Source: an uncultured Ruminococcus sp.
GTDB taxonomy: Bacteria > Bacillota > Clostridia > Oscillospirales > Acutalibacteraceae
Length of the DNA: 64,000 nt
Assembly (NCBI GenBank): GCA_905233755.1
Contig: CAJODM010000001.1
Span: 62,001-126,000, forward strand
Reading direction: 5' to 3'
Shown: one piece after another, positions 16,010 through 25,431 of the stretch
How the letters are laid out: each line of letters opens with the position of its first letter
Position numbering within the stretch: the first letter of the stretch is position 1
Position numbers and translations under genes: made by a program
Notes under the pieces: generated by a model
The model's database searches: none
What the model was told of the DNA's origin: nothing
The model's input: the letters and a program-made list of their open reading frames with translations, nothing else

Positions 16010-19000
16010 ATGCATTCATTCAAGGACATCTTCTCACCTTATCTTGACGCTGTCAGCGGACCGCTCTCGGACGCCGATGTGAGAAGGATCAACATCAATA
16101 AAGATAACCGAAGGATCGACATCGAGCTTTCCTGCACCTCTCTGATAGGAAGAGAGGAGATTTTTGCTGTCCAAAAGGCGATAGAGCGCTCGACGCTTAT
16201 GATGCAGAAAGCAGTGATCCGGCCGCACTTCTGTGCCGAGCTGTTCGATACAGGATACTTTCAGGATCTGGTCGCTGCGCTGAAGGTCGACCATCCCAGC
16301 TTGAACGGTACCCTTGCCGATGCGACACTCTCTTGTGTGAAGGACAGGGTGCTGTCAGTTGAGCTGATGCACGGCGGCGCCGCCCATCTTGCCGCTATGG
16401 GGTTCCCCGAGATGCTGTCGGATATCATCCGCCGCGAGTTCGGGCTTGAGTTCGACGTCGAGCTGTGCGGTACCACGCGGGTGGACGCCGACAGTGAGGA
16501 ATATATCGAGAGTATCTCAAACGCCGAGAAGAAGCTTGAGCGGCGTCACCTCGAGGAGCTGTCGGCAATATTTGACACCGAACCGGTGCGCACCGACAGC
16601 GAGAAGAACAACGATGTCACCGAGATCGAGGTGCGCAAGGGCAAGTTCGCCACCCCACAGGTGATCCCGTCCACCGTCCGTCCGCTGTACGGCAAGGTCA
16701 TCAAGGGCAAGATGATCCCCGTCAGCGATATCGCCTATGATACCGGACGCGCTACGGTATGGGGCGATGTGTTCGATACCGAGACCAAGGTCACCAAGGC
16801 GGGCAACAAGAACATCATCACCCTGCAGATCACCGACTATACCGGCTCTGTCACCGTCAAGGTGTTCAACGATATCAAGGCGTGCCGACCGCTGTCGGCT
16901 ATCAAGAAGGGGATGACCGTCGTCGTCTCTGGCGATGTCGAGTATGACCGATATGTCTCGGATATCGTCATCAACGCGCGATCTGTCTCGACCGTCGAGA
17001 AGGTCAAGATCGTCGATAAGGCAGAGAAGAAGCGCGTCGAGCTCCACCTGCATACCAACATGTCCCAGATGGACGCCGTCACAGACGCGGCGTCCCTTGT
17101 CGAGCGCGCCGCTATGTTCGGTCATCGGGCGATCGCCATTACCGACCACGGTGTGGCGCAGGCGTTCCCCGATGCGATGAACGCCGCCGAACGCATCAAT
17201 AAGGATGAAGAGAAGATCAAGGTCATCTACGGAGTGGAAGCATACTTCATGGATGATCTGGTTGAGTCGGTCAAGGGGGAGCAGAACGAGCCGCTCGACG
17301 GCACGTTCGTGTGCTTTGACCTTGAGACCACGGGTCTGTCGGCTAATAATGACAAGATCACCGAGATCGGCGCCGTCAAGGTCAAGAACGGCGAGGTCGT
17401 CGATACCTTCTCCACCTTTGTCGATCCCGGTCGACCGATCCCGTCAAAGATCGTCGAGCTCACCGGTATCACCGACAGCATGGTAAAGGGCGCTCCGTCC
17501 CAGCATGACGCGGTGCGCGCGTTCCTGCAGTTTGTTGATGGTGCGGTGCTGGTCGCCCATAACGCGCCGTTCGATACCTCATTCATCCGCATGGCGTGCG
17601 AGAACATGGGCGAGACCTACTGTTATACCGCCGTCGACACCGTCGCGATCGCGCGCGCGATCCTGCCGGATATCAAGAACGTCAAGCTCGATACGGTCGC
17701 TAGCTACCTGCGGCTCGGGTCGTTCAACCACCATCGTGCGGTCGACGATGCCGAGATGCTGACTAGGATATTTATCGAGCTGTGCAGACGGCTCGGTGAC
17801 GACTATGATATCCACGACGTCAGGGATATCAATACCAAGATCGCCGGCGGCGACTTCAAGAAGCTGCCGACCTATCACCAGATCATCCTCGTGAAGAACC
17901 AGACAGGGCTCAAGAACCTGTATAAGCTGATCTCCTACTCGCATCTGAACACCTTCTACCGCCGTCCGAGGATCCCAAAGTCCGAGCTGATTAAGCTCCG
18001 CGACGGGCTGTTGATCGGTTCGGCGTGCGAGGCGGGCGAGCTCTATCGTGCCATCACCGGCGGCAAGAGCCGTGCTGAGCTCAAGGCGATCGCGTCCTTC
18101 TATGATTATCTCGAGATCCAGCCCACCGGCAACAACCTGTTCCTCGTCCGCGAGGGCAGGGTCAAGGACGTCGTTGAACTCGAGAAAATCAACCGTACTA
18201 TCCTCTCGCTCGGCGATGAGCTGCATATCCCGGTGGTCGCGACCTGTGACGTGCATTTCATGGATCCGCAGGACGCCGAATACCGCAAGATCCTGCTCGC
18301 GGCACAGGGGTTCTCGGATGCCGAGGATCAGGCGCCGCTCTACTATCGCACCACCGCCGAAATGCTCGAAGAGTTCGCTTATCTCGGTGACCGCGCGTAT
18401 GAGGTCGTGGTCGAGAATCCCAACCGCATCGCCGATCTGTGCGAGAGCGTTCGCCCGATCCCCAAGGGCAACTTCCCGCCTTATATAGAGGGAGCTGAGG
18501 AGCAGCTCATCGACATCACCCTTCGGCGCGCAAAGGAACGCTACGGCGATCCGCTGCCGGATATCGTTCAGGAGCGGCTCGATAAGGAGCTCGGCGCGAT
18601 CACGAAGTACGGCTTCTCGGTGCTGTATATGACCGCCCAGAAGCTGGTCGCCGACAGCGAGGCGCACGGGTATCTTGTCGGCTCGCGTGGGTCGGTCGGG
18701 TCGTCGTTCGTGGCGACGATGTCCGGTATCTCGGAGGTCAACCCGCTATGTCCCCACTATCTGTGCCCGAACTGCAAGCACAGCGAGTTCATCACCGACG
18801 GATCATACGGCTCGGGGTTCGACCTGCCTGAGAAGAACTGTCCCGAATGCGGCGAGATGATGGACCGAGACGGCCATGAGATCCCGTTCGAAACATTCCT
18901 TGGATTCAAGGGCGACAAGGTCCCCGATATCGACCTGAACTTCAGCGGAGAACAACAGGCCGCCTCGCACCGCTATACCGAGGAGCTGTTCGGCAGGGAG

Positions 19001-20353
19001 AACGTCTTCAAAGCGGGCACCATCTCGACCGTCGCCGACAAGACTGCCTTTGGGTATGTGAAGAAGTACTGCGAGGAGAACGGCGTCACCCTGAACAAGG
19101 CACAGATGAACCGCCTGTCTATCGGATGTACCGGCGTCAAGCGCACGACCGGTCAGCATCCCGGCGGCATGGTCGTCGTCCCCCGTGAGAACGAGGTGTA
19201 TGACTTCTGTCCGGTGCAGCATCCCGCCAACGATATGACCTCGGACAATATCACGACCCACTTCGACTTTCACTCAATCCACGACACCATCACCAAGCTC
19301 GACGAGCTCGGGCATGATGTCCCGACGATCTATCACTATCTCGAAGAGTTCACCGGCATCTCAGTGATGAAGGTCTCAATGAGCGATCCCGAGGTGATGT
19401 CGCTGTTCGCATCGACCGACGCGTTGGGCGTTTCGAGCGAGGATATCGACTCGCTCACCGGTACGCTGTCGCTGCCGGAGCTGGGCACGCAGTTTGTCCG
19501 CCAGATGCTGGTCGAATCAAAGCCCAAGACCTTCTCCGATCTGCTGCAGATTTCGGGTCTGTCGCACGGCACCGACGTTTGGATCGGAAACGCAGCCGAC
19601 CTCATCCGCGACGGCACCTGTACCATCTCGGATGTTATCGGGACGCGTGACTCGATCATGACCTACCTGATGCACAAGGGGCTCGATCCCTCTATGTCGT
19701 TCCAGATCATGGAGATCGTCCGCAAGGGCAAGGCGACAAAGCTGCTCACCGACGAGCACATCGCCGCGATGAAGGAGCACGATGTGCCTGCGTGGTATAT
19801 CGACTCGTGCATGAAGATCAAGTATATGTTCCCCAAGGCGCACGCCGCCGCCTATATGATATCGGCGCTGCGGCTCGGGTGGTACAAGGTACACCGCCCG
19901 ATCGAGTATTATGCGGCGTACTTCACGGTACGCAACGATAACTTTGACGGTGCAACGCTGATGAAGGGGCGCGATGCGGTTCGCAGCAAGATCGCCGCCA
20001 TCAACGCCAAAGGGTTTGAGGCGACCGCCAAGGAGAAGGCAGAGGTCCCGATGCTGCAGATCATGAACGAGATGCTCGCGCGCGGGATCGAGGTGCTCCC
20101 GATCCATATCTACCGTTCCCATGCGAAGAAGTTCGTCATCGAGGACGGCAGGATCCGTCTGCCGTTCTGCTCGCTGTCGGGGATAGGGGAGAGCGCCGCG
20201 CTCTCGCTCTATGAGACCTCACAGCATACCGAGTACATGTCCATCGAGGACCTTCTCATCAAGACCAAGGTGACGAAGGCGGTCGTCGAGGTGCTCAAGG
20301 AATGCGGCGCGCTCGGCGATATGCCAGAGAGCGCTCAGATGAGCTTATTCTGA
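16010..20353 (+). CDS. polC: DNA polymerase III alpha subunit, PolC type
   Basis: 1447 aa, the Gram-positive replicative polymerase. In order: N-terminal domain (1-220); OB fold ('TVWGDVFDTETK' near 245); PHP domain ('KRVELHLHTNMSQMDAV' near 343) split by an inserted 3'-5' exonuclease starting at 'FVCFDLETTGLS' (about 433-600, with later 'HNAPFDTSF' and 'HRAVDDAEM'); PHP second half; then the palm and fingers ('GSRGSVGSSFVATM', 'PDIDLNFSGE', 'GVKRTTGQHPGG'). A Cys4 zinc-binding insertion ('CPNC', 'CPECGEMM') lies before the palm. All exonuclease acidic residues are present. Last gene of the pyrH cluster; AI-2E permease follows 14 bases later. Confidence 0.98.
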   Translation: MHSFKDIFSPYLDAVSGPLSDADVRRININKDNRRIDIELSCTSLIGREEIFAVQKAIERSTLMMQKAVIRPHFCAELFDTGYFQDLVAALKVDHPSLNGTLADATLSCVKDRVLSVELMHGGAAHLAAMGFPEMLSDIIRREFGLEFDVELCGTTRVDADSEEYIESISNAEKKLERRHLEELSAIFDTEPVRTDSEKNNDVTEIEVRKGKFATPQVIPSTVRPLYGKVIKGKMIPVSDIAYDTGRATVWGDVFDTETKVTKAGNKNIITLQITDYTGSVTVKVFNDIKACRPLSAIKKGMTVVVSGDVEYDRYVSDIVINARSVSTVEKVKIVDKAEKKRVELHLHTNMSQMDAVTDAASLVERAAMFGHRAIAITDHGVAQAFPDAMNAAERINKDEEKIKVIYGVEAYFMDDLVESVKGEQNEPLDGTFVCFDLETTGLSANNDKITEIGAVKVKNGEVVDTFSTFVDPGRPIPSKIVELTGITDSMVKGAPSQHDAVRAFLQFVDGAVLVAHNAPFDTSFIRMACENMGETYCYTAVDTVAIARAILPDIKNVKLDTVASYLRLGSFNHHRAVDDAEMLTRIFIELCRRLGDDYDIHDVRDINTKIAGGDFKKLPTYHQIILVKNQTGLKNLYKLISYSHLNTFYRRPRIPKSELIKLRDGLLIGSACEAGELYRAITGGKSRAELKAIASFYDYLEIQPTGNNLFLVREGRVKDVVELEKINRTILSLGDELHIPVVATCDVHFMDPQDAEYRKILLAAQGFSDAEDQAPLYYRTTAEMLEEFAYLGDRAYEVVVENPNRIADLCESVRPIPKGNFPPYIEGAEEQLIDITLRRAKERYGDPLPDIVQERLDKELGAITKYGFSVLYMTAQKLVADSEAHGYLVGSRGSVGSSFVATMSGISEVNPLCPHYLCPNCKHSEFITDGSYGSGFDLPEKNCPECGEMMDRDGHEIPFETFLGFKGDKVPDIDLNFSGEQQAASHRYTEELFGRENVFKAGTISTVADKTAFGYVKKYCEENGVTLNKAQMNRLSIGCTGVKRTTGQHPGGMVVVPRENEVYDFCPVQHPANDMTSDNITTHFDFHSIHDTITKLDELGHDVPTIYHYLEEFTGISVMKVSMSDPEVMSLFASTDALGVSSEDIDSLTGTLSLPELGTQFVRQMLVESKPKTFSDLLQISGLSHGTDVWIGNAADLIRDGTCTISDVIGTRDSIMTYLMHKGLDPSMSFQIMEIVRKGKATKLLTDEHIAAMKEHDVPAWYIDSCMKIKYMFPKAHAAAYMISALRLGWYKVHRPIEYYAAYFTVRNDNFDGATLMKGRDAVRSKIAAINAKGFEATAKEKAEVPMLQIMNEMLARGIEVLPIHIYRSHAKKFVIEDGRIRLPFCSLSGIGESAALSLYETSQHTEYMSIEDLLIKTKVTKAVVEVLKECGALGDMPESAQMSLF

Positions 20354-20367
20354 CAAGGAGTGATTCT

Positions 20368-21612
20368 TTGAAATTTCCCGATATCAAGCTCAAGCACGTG
20401 CTGCTGACGATCCTGTTCACGGTCGTCATCATCTTCGTGTTCATCTATATCAGCGATATTTGGCAGGTGCTCGGCAGCATCGGAACGGTGCTGCTGCCGG
20501 TCATCTACGGCATCGTCATCGCGTATATCCTCAACTATCCCTATAAGCTGTTCGCAAACCACGCCTTCAAGAATATGGGCAAGAAGCACAAATGGCTCTC
20601 TAAGGTGAAGAAGCCGCTCTCGATGGTGCTCGCGTATGTCATCGTGTTCGGGATCGTGACCTATCTGATCGTGATACTGGTGCCTGAGCTGTCCACCAGC
20701 ATCAAAACGCTCGTCGATAACATCCCGTCCTACAGCGAGCGGCTGCTCCAATGGATTGATGGCGCGGTCGACTTCATCTATGAGCGGTTCAACTATAACC
20801 TCTACGATCAAGAGACCTATACGCAGCTTGCAAAGCTCATCACCGGCTCCGACACCACCACCTTCATCAAGGATATCGCGACCAACGTCCTGCCCCAGGC
20901 GATGAATACCGCGATCGGTATCGGTACAGGACTGTATAACTGGATCATCGGCATCATCATCTCGATCTACCTGCTCGCCGGCAAGGCCCGCCTGCTCGCA
21001 CAGCTCAGACGGGTAATCACCGCCTATACCCCCAGGAAGTTCTATCTTCGGTTCTTCAAATTTGCCGATATCTGTAACAACAAGTGCGGCAAGTATATCA
21101 TCGGCAAGATCATCGACTCGCTCATCATCGGGATCATCTGCTATATCGGGCTGATGATCTTCAGGTTCGACTATGCGTTGCTGATCTCGGTCATCGTCGG
21201 CGTGACGAACATCATCCCGTTCTTCGGGCCTATCATCGGGGCGATCCCGTGCACCTTCCTTCTGCTCATCATCGACCCGAAGGAGGCGCTGTTCTTCCTG
21301 ATCTTTGTCATCGTGCTGCAGCAGTTCGACGGCAACATCCTCGGGCCCAAGATCCTCGGCGAGACCGTCGGGATGTCCGGGTTCTGGATCCTCGTATCGG
21401 TCATCGTCGGCGGCGGGCTGTTCGGCGTCGTCGGTATGGCGCTGGGCGTTCCGGTGTTCGCGGTGATCTATACGCTGATCGAAGAGGGCGTTCAGGTCCG
21501 CGAAAAGCGAAAAGCCGCGAAAGAAAAGCTGCAGCAGATTGACGATGAGTCACCCGATCCTGCTACGATAACAGAAATTCCCGAAAATTCTGTAGAAGAA
21601 GTTAAGAATTAG
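20368..21612 (+). CDS. AI-2E family transporter (YdbI/PerM-like)
   Basis: 414 aa with about eight membrane helices. The family core is clear: 'VIYGIVIAYILNYPYKLF' early, then 'YIIGKIIDSLIIGIICYIGL' and 'VGVTNIIPFFGPIIGAIP', ending with 'QQFDGNILGPKILGE' and 'GVVGMALGVPVFAVIY'. The start is TTG 20368 with AAGGAG at 20355-20360. Members export or exchange small solutes or ions; the substrate is unknown. It sits right behind polC, probably by readthrough, and the amylase promoter begins three bases after its stop. Confidence 0.9.
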   Translation: MKFPDIKLKHVLLTILFTVVIIFVFIYISDIWQVLGSIGTVLLPVIYGIVIAYILNYPYKLFANHAFKNMGKKHKWLSKVKKPLSMVLAYVIVFGIVTYLIVILVPELSTSIKTLVDNIPSYSERLLQWIDGAVDFIYERFNYNLYDQETYTQLAKLITGSDTTTFIKDIATNVLPQAMNTAIGIGTGLYNWIIGIIISIYLLAGKARLLAQLRRVITAYTPRKFYLRFFKFADICNNKCGKYIIGKIIDSLIIGIICYIGLMIFRFDYALLISVIVGVTNIIPFFGPIIGAIPCTFLLLIIDPKEALFFLIFVIVLQQFDGNILGPKILGETVGMSGFWILVSVIVGGGLFGVVGMALGVPVFAVIYTLIEEGVQVREKRKAAKEKLQQIDDESPDPATITEIPENSVEEVKN

Positions 21613-21614
21613 TC

Positions 21615-21643
21615 TTTACAAACGACCATAAAAAATATATAAT
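21615..21643 (+). promoter_or_regulatory. sigma-A promoter of the amylase gene
   Basis: TTTACA (21615-21620), 17-bp spacer, TATAAT (21638-21643). The leader to the ATG is about 65 bases and ends with GAAGGAGGG. Confidence 0.75.
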
Positions 21644-21715
21644 TGTGATAATAGGAGATCGGTGCTTTTTATCTCATTTCACCAAAAAGTACGATCTCGA
21701 GAAGGAGGGCTTCTG

Positions 21716-24700
21716 ATGTTTAGTAAAAGAATCTTCAGCGTTGTGATGATCCTCGCGCTGCTGCTGACGATGGCGGCGATCCCCGCGACCTATGCCGCGA
21801 GCGGCGAGATCGCGTCCACCTCGGTCAACACGGCTGACGACTATGTTCTTGCATCTTCGATCCAGAACGGAAATATCCTCCATGCGTTCAACTGGAAGAT
21901 ATCCGAGATCGAAGCACACGCGTCCGAGATCGCTGCCGCCGGGTACTCTGCGGTTCAGCTCTCTCCGATCCAGCAGACGAAGGCAACCGCCAACGACGGT
22001 ACCTTTGCGACCGACTGGTGGTCGTTCTATCAGCCCACCGATATGAGCATCGGCAACGCCCTGGGCGATGCCGCCGGGCTCAAGTCGATGTGTGATGAGC
22101 TGCATAAGTACGGCATCAAGGTCATCTGTGATGTTGTCACGAACCATGTTCAGAACTCAACCTCCCGATCCGAAGCGGCGAACATCAACTCGACGCTGCT
22201 CACCTATCTGCGTCGTCCCGGCGGCGTCACCAACTCGACCGCTGCCAACGACTCGTCCCGTGCCAATCAGGTACAGCTCGACATGGATGCTCAGCTGCCC
22301 GATATCGACACGAGCAACACCGCTTATCAGAACTACGTTTTCGATAACCTGCTCAGCCCGATGCTCGACGCCGGTGTTGACGGGTTCCGGTTCGACGCCG
22401 CCAAGCATATCGAGACGCCCGACGACGGCTCGGTCGCCTCTCAGTACTGGCCCAACATCACCTCCAAGATCAAGGCAAAGAACTCAGGCGCTTATATCTA
22501 CGGCGAGGTGCTCGCAAGCGGCGGCCAGTTCAACATCTCGTCCTATACCAAGTACATCAACGTCACCGACTATGCCTATGGCGCGACCGTTCGCTCGGCG
22601 CTGACGAGCAAGAACGCGTCCGCGCTCTCGAGCTATGGCTACACCGGCTCGTCGTCGAGCCAGAACGTGCTGTGGGTCGAGTCGCACGATAACTTCTGTG
22701 ATCTGACCTCTACCAGCTTAACACAGGCACAGCAGATCCAGGGCTGGGCGATCATCGGCGCGCGCAAGGATGCTCCGGCGCTCTATCTCGTTCGCCCCAA
22801 CTGCGAGTCACTGGACTCCAAGGGCTTCATCAAGTATGATGAGTTCATGGGCTATGCGGGCGCCTCCTCCACCTGGAAGAGCACACCTGTCGTTGCCGTC
22901 AACCAGTTCAAGAATGCGTTCGAGGGTCAGTCCGAGAGCGTCAGCACCTCCGGCGCGCTGTTCTTCGTACAGCGCGGCACCACCGGCATGGTTATCGTCA
23001 ATGTCGGCGGCGGCTCCACCTCGATCAGCCAGAGCTGTTCGATGGCGAGCGGCACCTATACCGATCAGGTATCCGGATCGACCTTCACCGTATCGGGCGG
23101 TAAGATTAGCGGTACCGTCGGCTCGTCGGGTGTTGCGGTTGTCTATAACAAGTCCGCGTCGAACTCGGCTCCCGCTATCACTGCAAAGCTCGGCTCGACC
23201 GATATCCTGCCGAATACACTCAGAGATTATACCTCCTCGGTCAAGACCAACCCCGCCGAGAACCGCTATACCACCGCGACCGCGACCGTTACGATCACCC
23301 TGTCGAACGCTACTTCGGGTACCGTATCGGTGAACGGCGTCAGCGGCACGCTCTCAGCGGGCAGTAACACCATTACATTCAGCAGCTCGATTCCGTATGG
23401 CACTATCATCAACATCACCGTAACCGCCAAAAACGGCTCCAAGACGATCTCGAATACCTATACCGTCGTCAAGAAGAGCATCTCCGAGGCCAAGGTCGCT
23501 TACTTTGAAAACAAGGCGGCGAAGATTCCTGTCGGTTCGAACACCGGCGGGAACGAGGCCGGCATCTATGTCTTCCAGAAGACCGGTGTAGCCGCCTCTA
23601 CCAAGCTCGGGAACTGGCCGGGCACCAAGCTCACCCTTGTCTCCGGTACGCTGTACTCGGCGAGCATCAACTCCAGCGCGAACTATGTCAAGTTCAACGA
23701 GGGATTCATCCCCGATACTACCGGCGGCGACACCTATACCAGAAAGCATCTTGGCCATTCCTTCAGCGAGTGTCAGGGTTACTGCGGCCGTACCTTCCCG
23801 CAAACGGTTATTCCGTACGGTGATGCCAAGTATGCTGCGAACCGCGAGAACGGCGGATATCAGATCGTCGGTGCGATGATCCTCGACACGAACATCGAGT
23901 GGCGTGACTATATGTCCACCTCCGCTTATACCGCCAAGACCCTCGGTACCTCTGACGTGACGCTTCCCGGCGGATCGTCTACTCAGCCCTCGACAGCCAC
24001 CACTCCGTCATCTTCTGAGACATCCGGATCCGGCTCGATCATGCGTGGCGACGCCGATATGAGCAACTTTGTCGATATCACTGACGCGACCCGTATCCAG
24101 CAGCATCTGGCGCGTCTGTCCATGCTGTCAGCAGACGGTGAGATCGCGGCTGATGTCGACGGCGAGGATGGCGTGACCATCACCGACGCGACCTACGTCC
24201 AGCGGTATCTGGCGCATTATCCCGATCCGTTTGATATCGGCGCGTATATCAGCACCGGCACGTCCGATGTGACGATCGCCACCACCCCGATCGAGACCCA
24301 GCAGCCCACCTCAGCTCCGCGGGTGCTCGAGCGGCTGAGCAACAAGTTTGTCGCCATCATCTATTGTGAGGCGGCGGGCACAGATGACGCATCCCGCAAC
24401 ACGGAGCAGTCGTTCAGCGAATACGGCGTGCTGACCTATGAGTTCCAGGGGCCGAGCTATGTATTTGTGCGCAACTATGACACCGGCATCCAGTACGCCA
24501 CCAACGGCTGGTCGAACTTTGCAAATCCCGCTACCCTGATCAACGAGAATGCGCTGACCGACACCTTTGACAAGATGTATGTTCCTGCCGGCACCTATAC
24601 GCTGTACCTTTCCGATAACGGCAACGACACCTTCTCGCTCGAGTATGAGGCCGGCGCGGCTGCAGACCTGCCGACATCGTCTACCTCGTCCGGCGGGTCA

Positions 24701-25021
24701 GGGGGCAGCTATGATGTCTATTTCACTACATCCGACTGGACGCGCGTCTATGCCTATGTGTGGACGACGTCGAGCGGCGCCGAAGCCAAGGCATGGCCGG
24801 GCATCGCCATGGAGTTTGTCGAGACCAATCCCTACGGTCAGCGCGTCTACAAGTTCACCATCGACCCCCAGTATGACAACATCATCTATAATGATGGCAG
24901 CGGGAAGCAGACTGTTGATCTGAAGCTTGACGGTACACCGAACATGGGTTACTATATCAGCGGTCAGGACAGCAGCGGGAAGTATACCTGCGGCACCTAT
25001 GTCTATGGTGTAGAATCATAA
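21716..25021 (+). CDS. secreted GH13 alpha-amylase with CBM26-like modules and internal dockerin
   Basis: 1101 aa. Signal peptide 1-28 ('AIPATYA'). GH13 catalytic domain about 45-400 with region I 'CDVVTNH', nucleophile Asp227 in 'GFRFDAAKH', acid/base Glu264 in 'YIYGEVLAS', and Asp325 in 'WVESHDNF'. A beta C-domain follows to about 490, then a linker/Ig-like stretch and a CBM26-like module about 595-705 ('IYVFQKTG', 'NWPGTKLT'). A dockerin lies at about 776-838, with Ca loops 'DADMSNFVDITD' and 'DVDGEDGVTITD'. A beta-rich domain comes next, and a second CBM26-like module about 997-1101 ('YVWTTSSG', 'AWPGIAM'). It hydrolyses alpha-1,4 glucans outside the cell and can dock to cohesins, as in ruminococcal amylosomes. 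The internal position of the dockerin is unusual. The CBM family numbers are by resemblance. Confidence 0.92.
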   Translation: MFSKRIFSVVMILALLLTMAAIPATYAASGEIASTSVNTADDYVLASSIQNGNILHAFNWKISEIEAHASEIAAAGYSAVQLSPIQQTKATANDGTFATDWWSFYQPTDMSIGNALGDAAGLKSMCDELHKYGIKVICDVVTNHVQNSTSRSEAANINSTLLTYLRRPGGVTNSTAANDSSRANQVQLDMDAQLPDIDTSNTAYQNYVFDNLLSPMLDAGVDGFRFDAAKHIETPDDGSVASQYWPNITSKIKAKNSGAYIYGEVLASGGQFNISSYTKYINVTDYAYGATVRSALTSKNASALSSYGYTGSSSSQNVLWVESHDNFCDLTSTSLTQAQQIQGWAIIGARKDAPALYLVRPNCESLDSKGFIKYDEFMGYAGASSTWKSTPVVAVNQFKNAFEGQSESVSTSGALFFVQRGTTGMVIVNVGGGSTSISQSCSMASGTYTDQVSGSTFTVSGGKISGTVGSSGVAVVYNKSASNSAPAITAKLGSTDILPNTLRDYTSSVKTNPAENRYTTATATVTITLSNATSGTVSVNGVSGTLSAGSNTITFSSSIPYGTIINITVTAKNGSKTISNTYTVVKKSISEAKVAYFENKAAKIPVGSNTGGNEAGIYVFQKTGVAASTKLGNWPGTKLTLVSGTLYSASINSSANYVKFNEGFIPDTTGGDTYTRKHLGHSFSECQGYCGRTFPQTVIPYGDAKYAANRENGGYQIVGAMILDTNIEWRDYMSTSAYTAKTLGTSDVTLPGGSSTQPSTATTPSSSETSGSGSIMRGDADMSNFVDITDATRIQQHLARLSMLSADGEIAADVDGEDGVTITDATYVQRYLAHYPDPFDIGAYISTGTSDVTIATTPIETQQPTSAPRVLERLSNKFVAIIYCEAAGTDDASRNTEQSFSEYGVLTYEFQGPSYVFVRNYDTGIQYATNGWSNFANPATLINENALTDTFDKMYVPAGTYTLYLSDNGNDTFSLEYEAGAAADLPTSSTSSGGSGGSYDVYFTTSDWTRVYAYVWTTSSGAEAKAWPGIAMEFVETNPYGQRVYKFTIDPQYDNIIYNDGSGKQTVDLKLDGTPNMGYYISGQDSSGKYTCGTYVYGVES

Positions 25022-25036
25022 CACAGCGAATATCAC

Positions 25037-25067
25037 ACAAGCCGGCTCAAACGAGCCGGCTTGTTTT
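25037..25067 (+). terminator. intrinsic terminator of the amylase gene
   Basis: A perfect 12-bp stem 25037-25048 / 25053-25064 with loop AAAC, then TTTT. It may also stop the convergent HPr-like gene. Confidence 0.88.
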
Positions 25068-25101
25068 ATCTCACTATATTTGACTTTTTTCTGTCTACTG
25101 A

Positions 25102-25332
25102 TTATACTGTAAAGGGTTCTAGATCCAATTCCAGCGTATCTATCCCTTCGCCATCGGCTTCGAGCGTGATGGGTCGGCTCAGATCGAGCGACAGGATCCC
25201 GATGATCGAGTGGGCGTCGATCTTATACTCTTCCGAGATGAGTGTGATGATCGTTCTCGGGTACTTAGCCGTGATACCGACGAACGCGCGTGCCGCGTCG
25301 ATGTTCGGAATAGATAACGTCTTCGTGAACAT
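25102..25332 (-). CDS. HPr-like protein without the phosphorylated histidine
   Basis: 76 aa, HPr fold by pattern: 'NIDAARAFVGITAKYP' aligns with the first helix, and 'YKIDAHSIIGILSLDLSRPI' with the Ser46 region and following strand. The active-site His15 of canonical HPr is absent: there is no His between the first strand and helix 1. Such divergent HPr-like proteins are common in Clostridia; they cannot act as PEP-dependent phosphocarriers and may be regulatory. The residue equivalent to Ser46 appears to be kept ('AHSI'). A good promoter (25358-25386, -) and SD GGAGGG precede it. Confidence 0.75.
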   Translation of the reverse strand: MFTKTLSIPNIDAARAFVGITAKYPRTIITLISEEYKIDAHSIIGILSLDLSRPITLEADGEGIDTLELDLEPFTV

Positions 25333-25357
25333 AGCAATCCCTCCAAATGTATCTACT

Positions 25358-25386
25358 ATATTAGCACGAAATCAGACGAGAATCAA
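25358..25386 (-). promoter_or_regulatory. sigma-A promoter of the HPr-like gene
   Basis: On the minus strand TTGATT (25386-25381), 17-bp spacer, TAATAT (25363-25358) with an extended TGC. Confidence 0.75.
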
Positions 25387-25431
25387 CAGCAAATCTGCTG
25401 AATTATTATACGAAAATATTGGTGATTTTAT

